A stretch of DNA of 64,000 nucleotides, taken from NCBI RefSeq assembly GCF_019703835.1, contig NZ_AP023055.1, forward strand, positions 496,001 to 560,000, in the 5' to 3' direction. The notes beneath the pieces were generated by a model. The model saw nothing but the letters and a program-made list of their open reading frames with translations, was not told the origin of the DNA and searched no databases. Made by a program: the position numbers and the translations under genes. Source of the DNA: Thaumasiovibrio subtropicus. Lineage in GTDB: Bacteria > Pseudomonadota > Gammaproteobacteria > Enterobacterales > Vibrionaceae. Shown piece after piece: positions 62,462 through 64,000 of this stretch. The stretch's first letter is position 1. Every line of letters starts with the position of its first letter.

Positions 62462-62911
62462 TTAATCCTCCTCAATTTGTGTCACACGTATGGCGACTGA
62501 CATAGAGAAGTCACCGTCTTTATCTTCTAATGTGCCAACCCAATTCATCTCATTATGGGTGCAGGCAGGAAACCAGAGGTCTGTCTGGTAGGTTGTTTGG
62601 CTCAGCCGAGGAATCGCGACCTGGTAAGTGCCCATATCCATTTCCACGCCTTCTAGTGAAAGGACGAGATTATTGGTTTTCAATGCTGGCAGCTCAACCG
62701 TAATTTGATTGGCGAGAATGGATTGGCTATGGGCTAAGTGGATAGAGCCTTTACTGGACTCACAGTGTCCGTGCTTGGCATAACATTCCGCGCGATTCAC
62801 GTCGTCTATGGTGGTGCCACCCGATAATAACGGAGATGAAAGGAATGAAGGAAGCGCATAGCCGATGATGACTAAGAGAAGAATAGGGATTATCAACCGC
62901 AGGGCTTTCAT
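62462..62911 (-). CDS. Membrane-anchored protein upstream of the SCO gene
   Basis: 149 aa. An N-terminal membrane segment (about 5-22, LRLIIPILLLVIIGYALPSF) is followed by a beta-rich periplasmic domain with three Cys (CYAKHGHC and PACTH) and Met/His residues (GVEMDMGTYQ). The Cys/His/Met content and its place in one operon with an SCO protein hint at a copper-related role, but the family is not recognised. Confidence 0.7.
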   Translation of the reverse strand: MKALRLIIPILLLVIIGYALPSFLSSPLLSGGTTIDDVNRAECYAKHGHCESSKGSIHLAHSQSILANQITVELPALKTNNLVLSLEGVEMDMGTYQVAIPRLSQTTYQTDLWFPACTHNEMNWVGTLEDKDGDFSMSVAIRVTQIEED

Positions 62912-63008
62912 TGTGCACCTTGAAGTGAGTTAAAAGACTTGGCAGGTATGTTAACAGCTTGAAAAAGTATCGGAAACTGAAGTGGTTTGGAATGTGCGAT
63001 TGAGGGGA

Positions 63009-63031
63009 AAAAGCCGCTCTTAGTGAGCGGC
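63009..63031 (-). terminator. Minus-strand terminator of a displaced gene
   Basis: AAGCCGCTC and GAGCGGCTT arms; on the minus strand five T follow, so it ends transcription entering from the right. No intact minus-strand gene lies to its right in the window; a transposase remnant does. Confidence 0.7.
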
Positions 63032-63045
63032 TTCAGACTGCTGAC

Positions 63046-63073
63046 AAAGGTCTAGCTTTCGAGCTAGACCTTT
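63046..63073. repeat. Perfect 12-bp hairpin before the transposase remnant
   Basis: AAAGGTCTAGCT (63046-63057), TTCG loop, AGCTAGACCTTT (63062-63073). It may be a terminator or the target structure of the insertion sequence; its relation to the element end is unknown. Confidence 0.6.
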
Positions 63074-63109
63074 GATCTAATAGGGGTATCGAAATATGGA
63101 CACTCCGTT

Positions 63110-64000
63110 ATGCTTCAAGAGCCTACTCCGCAACAATACGAACTGGAAATGGTGACGATGGAACAGTTAGTTCCTAAAAACCATTTAGTGCGTAAAATCG
63201 ATAATGCTATCGACTTCGAATTCATTCGAGATGAAGTCGCTCATCTTTACTGTAAAGATAATGGACGCCCACCTGTTGACCCTGTCCGCCTCTTCAAAAT
63301 CATCTTACTTGGCTACATCTTTGGCATAAAAGTGAGCGTCAGCTCGTCAAAGAGATTGAAGTGAATGTCGCTTACCGTTGGTTCTTGCGGATGTCATTAA
63401 CAGAGAAAGTCATTCACGCTTCTACTCTCAGCCAGAACCGCATTCGTCGCTTTAATGGCACGGATGTATTCGAACGTATTTTTATCAATATCGTAGAGCA
63501 AGCCATGTCGAAAGGCTTGGTCGCGGGTCAAGAGCTCTTTACGGACAGTACTCATCTCAAAGCGAACGCCAACAAGAATAAACACACCAATAAAGTCACG
63601 GCGGTTCGTGCCAGTACCTATCTTGATATGCTGGATGAAGACGTCGCTTTAGACCGAGAAAAGCAGGTAAGAAGCCACTTAAGGCTCGGGAGTCAGAGCC
63701 AAAACAAAGAATACTAAAACCAGCACCACTGACCCAGAGAGTGGCTTCATGACTCGTGATAATAAGCCTCAAGGCTTCTTTTATCTCGACCATCGAACCG
63801 TTGATGGTCAACACGGAATTATTCTCGATACCTACACCACCGCGGGTAACATCAATGACTCACAGCCTTACGTTCAACGCTTAGATTACACGCTTGCCAC
63901 ATTCCAATTGAACCCGATAGCTGTTGGACTGGATGCGGGCTACTTTACTGCTCCAGTGGCGGAGTCACTTGAACGTCGAGCTATTCTTGGCGTGTTCGGT
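63110..64000 (+). pseudogene. IS1182/IS5-like transposase, frameshifted and cut by the window edge
   Basis: Translation gives a continuous transposase only when frames are switched. The N-terminal domain (LQEPTPQQYELEMVTMEQLV, DUF772 type) runs in frame one to about 63330, where one missing base separates YIFGI from SERQLVKEIEV. It then continues from 63361 (VAYRWFLRMSLTEKVIHAST) to about 63665. Near 63665-63690 two further shifts occur before TKNTKTSTTDPESGFMTRDN and FYLDHRTVDGQHGIILDTY. The catalytic domain continues past the window. With at least three shifts the element cannot encode an active enzyme unless the sequence has errors. Confidence 0.82.

Overview
The window reads as chromosomal DNA of a marine gammaproteobacterium, most likely Vibrionaceae. 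This rests on gene types (CheV, SgrR-type regulator, Pds sortase-system regulators, MsrPQ, Lpp plus L,D-transpeptidase, an aryl-polyene-type locus) and on compact gene spacing; Grimontia or Enterovibrio relatives are a guess. No rRNA, tRNA, CRISPR array or prophage is visible.

Layout. 1-2908: a membrane sensor cut by the left edge and a REC-EAL c-di-GMP phosphodiesterase. 3263-4506: tandem paralogous small outer-membrane barrels behind a Fur-box-like site; the first has a frameshift at its natural start. 4610-8569: a DASS anion transporter divergent from a CitA/CitB (DpiBA/DcuSR)-type two-component system. 8570-9599: gene-poor, perhaps a decayed gene. 9600-19980: a UshA-type nucleotidase lipoprotein, HdfR, a QEGLA-motif metallopeptidase, a DUF3179 protein, a LysR regulator with a small divergent gene, a large lipoprotein and a LysE exporter.

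20221-27432 is a tightly packed nine-gene minus-strand operon of aryl-polyene type: chain-length-factor-like protein, acyl carrier protein, ligase, dehydratase, MIO ammonia-lyase, thioesterase, ketosynthase, dehydratase, ketoreductase. The lyase could make an aryl-acrylate starter that the ligase loads on the carrier protein and the other enzymes extend. Export, glycosyl- or acyl-transfer, second ketosynthase and second carrier-protein genes of larger aryl-polyene clusters are absent.

27992-39116: a PhoD-like phosphatase, two oligopeptide-type ABC ATPases behind a Fur-box-like site, a D-Ala-D-Ala carboxypeptidase, a frameshifted hybrid kinase with a co-transcribed binding lipoprotein, a degenerate nucleotidyltransferase and an isochorismatase-family hydrolase. 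39269-43254: PdsS, PdsR and PdsO without a sortase or sortase target nearby, PdsO being followed by three tiny putative membrane peptides. 43241-53683: a SPOR protein, CheV, an aromatic aminotransferase, a LytS-type kinase lacking its phospho-acceptor His, an SgrR-type regulator, a patatin, a 39-residue acidic protein, another barrel protein and a 22-residue basic peptide gene. 53806-64000: an IS110/IS1111-type element, MsrPQ, a fatty-acid desaturase, an L,D-transpeptidase convergent with Lpp, an SCO protein and a broken IS1182-like transposase at the right edge.

A family of roughly 265-bp palindromic, non-coding repeats ending in TATACTCAA/TTGAGTATA occurs as three full copies and one half copy; a second family ends in TATACCCAAGT. 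These, the insertion sequences and four frameshifted or decaying genes suggest a locally plastic genome.
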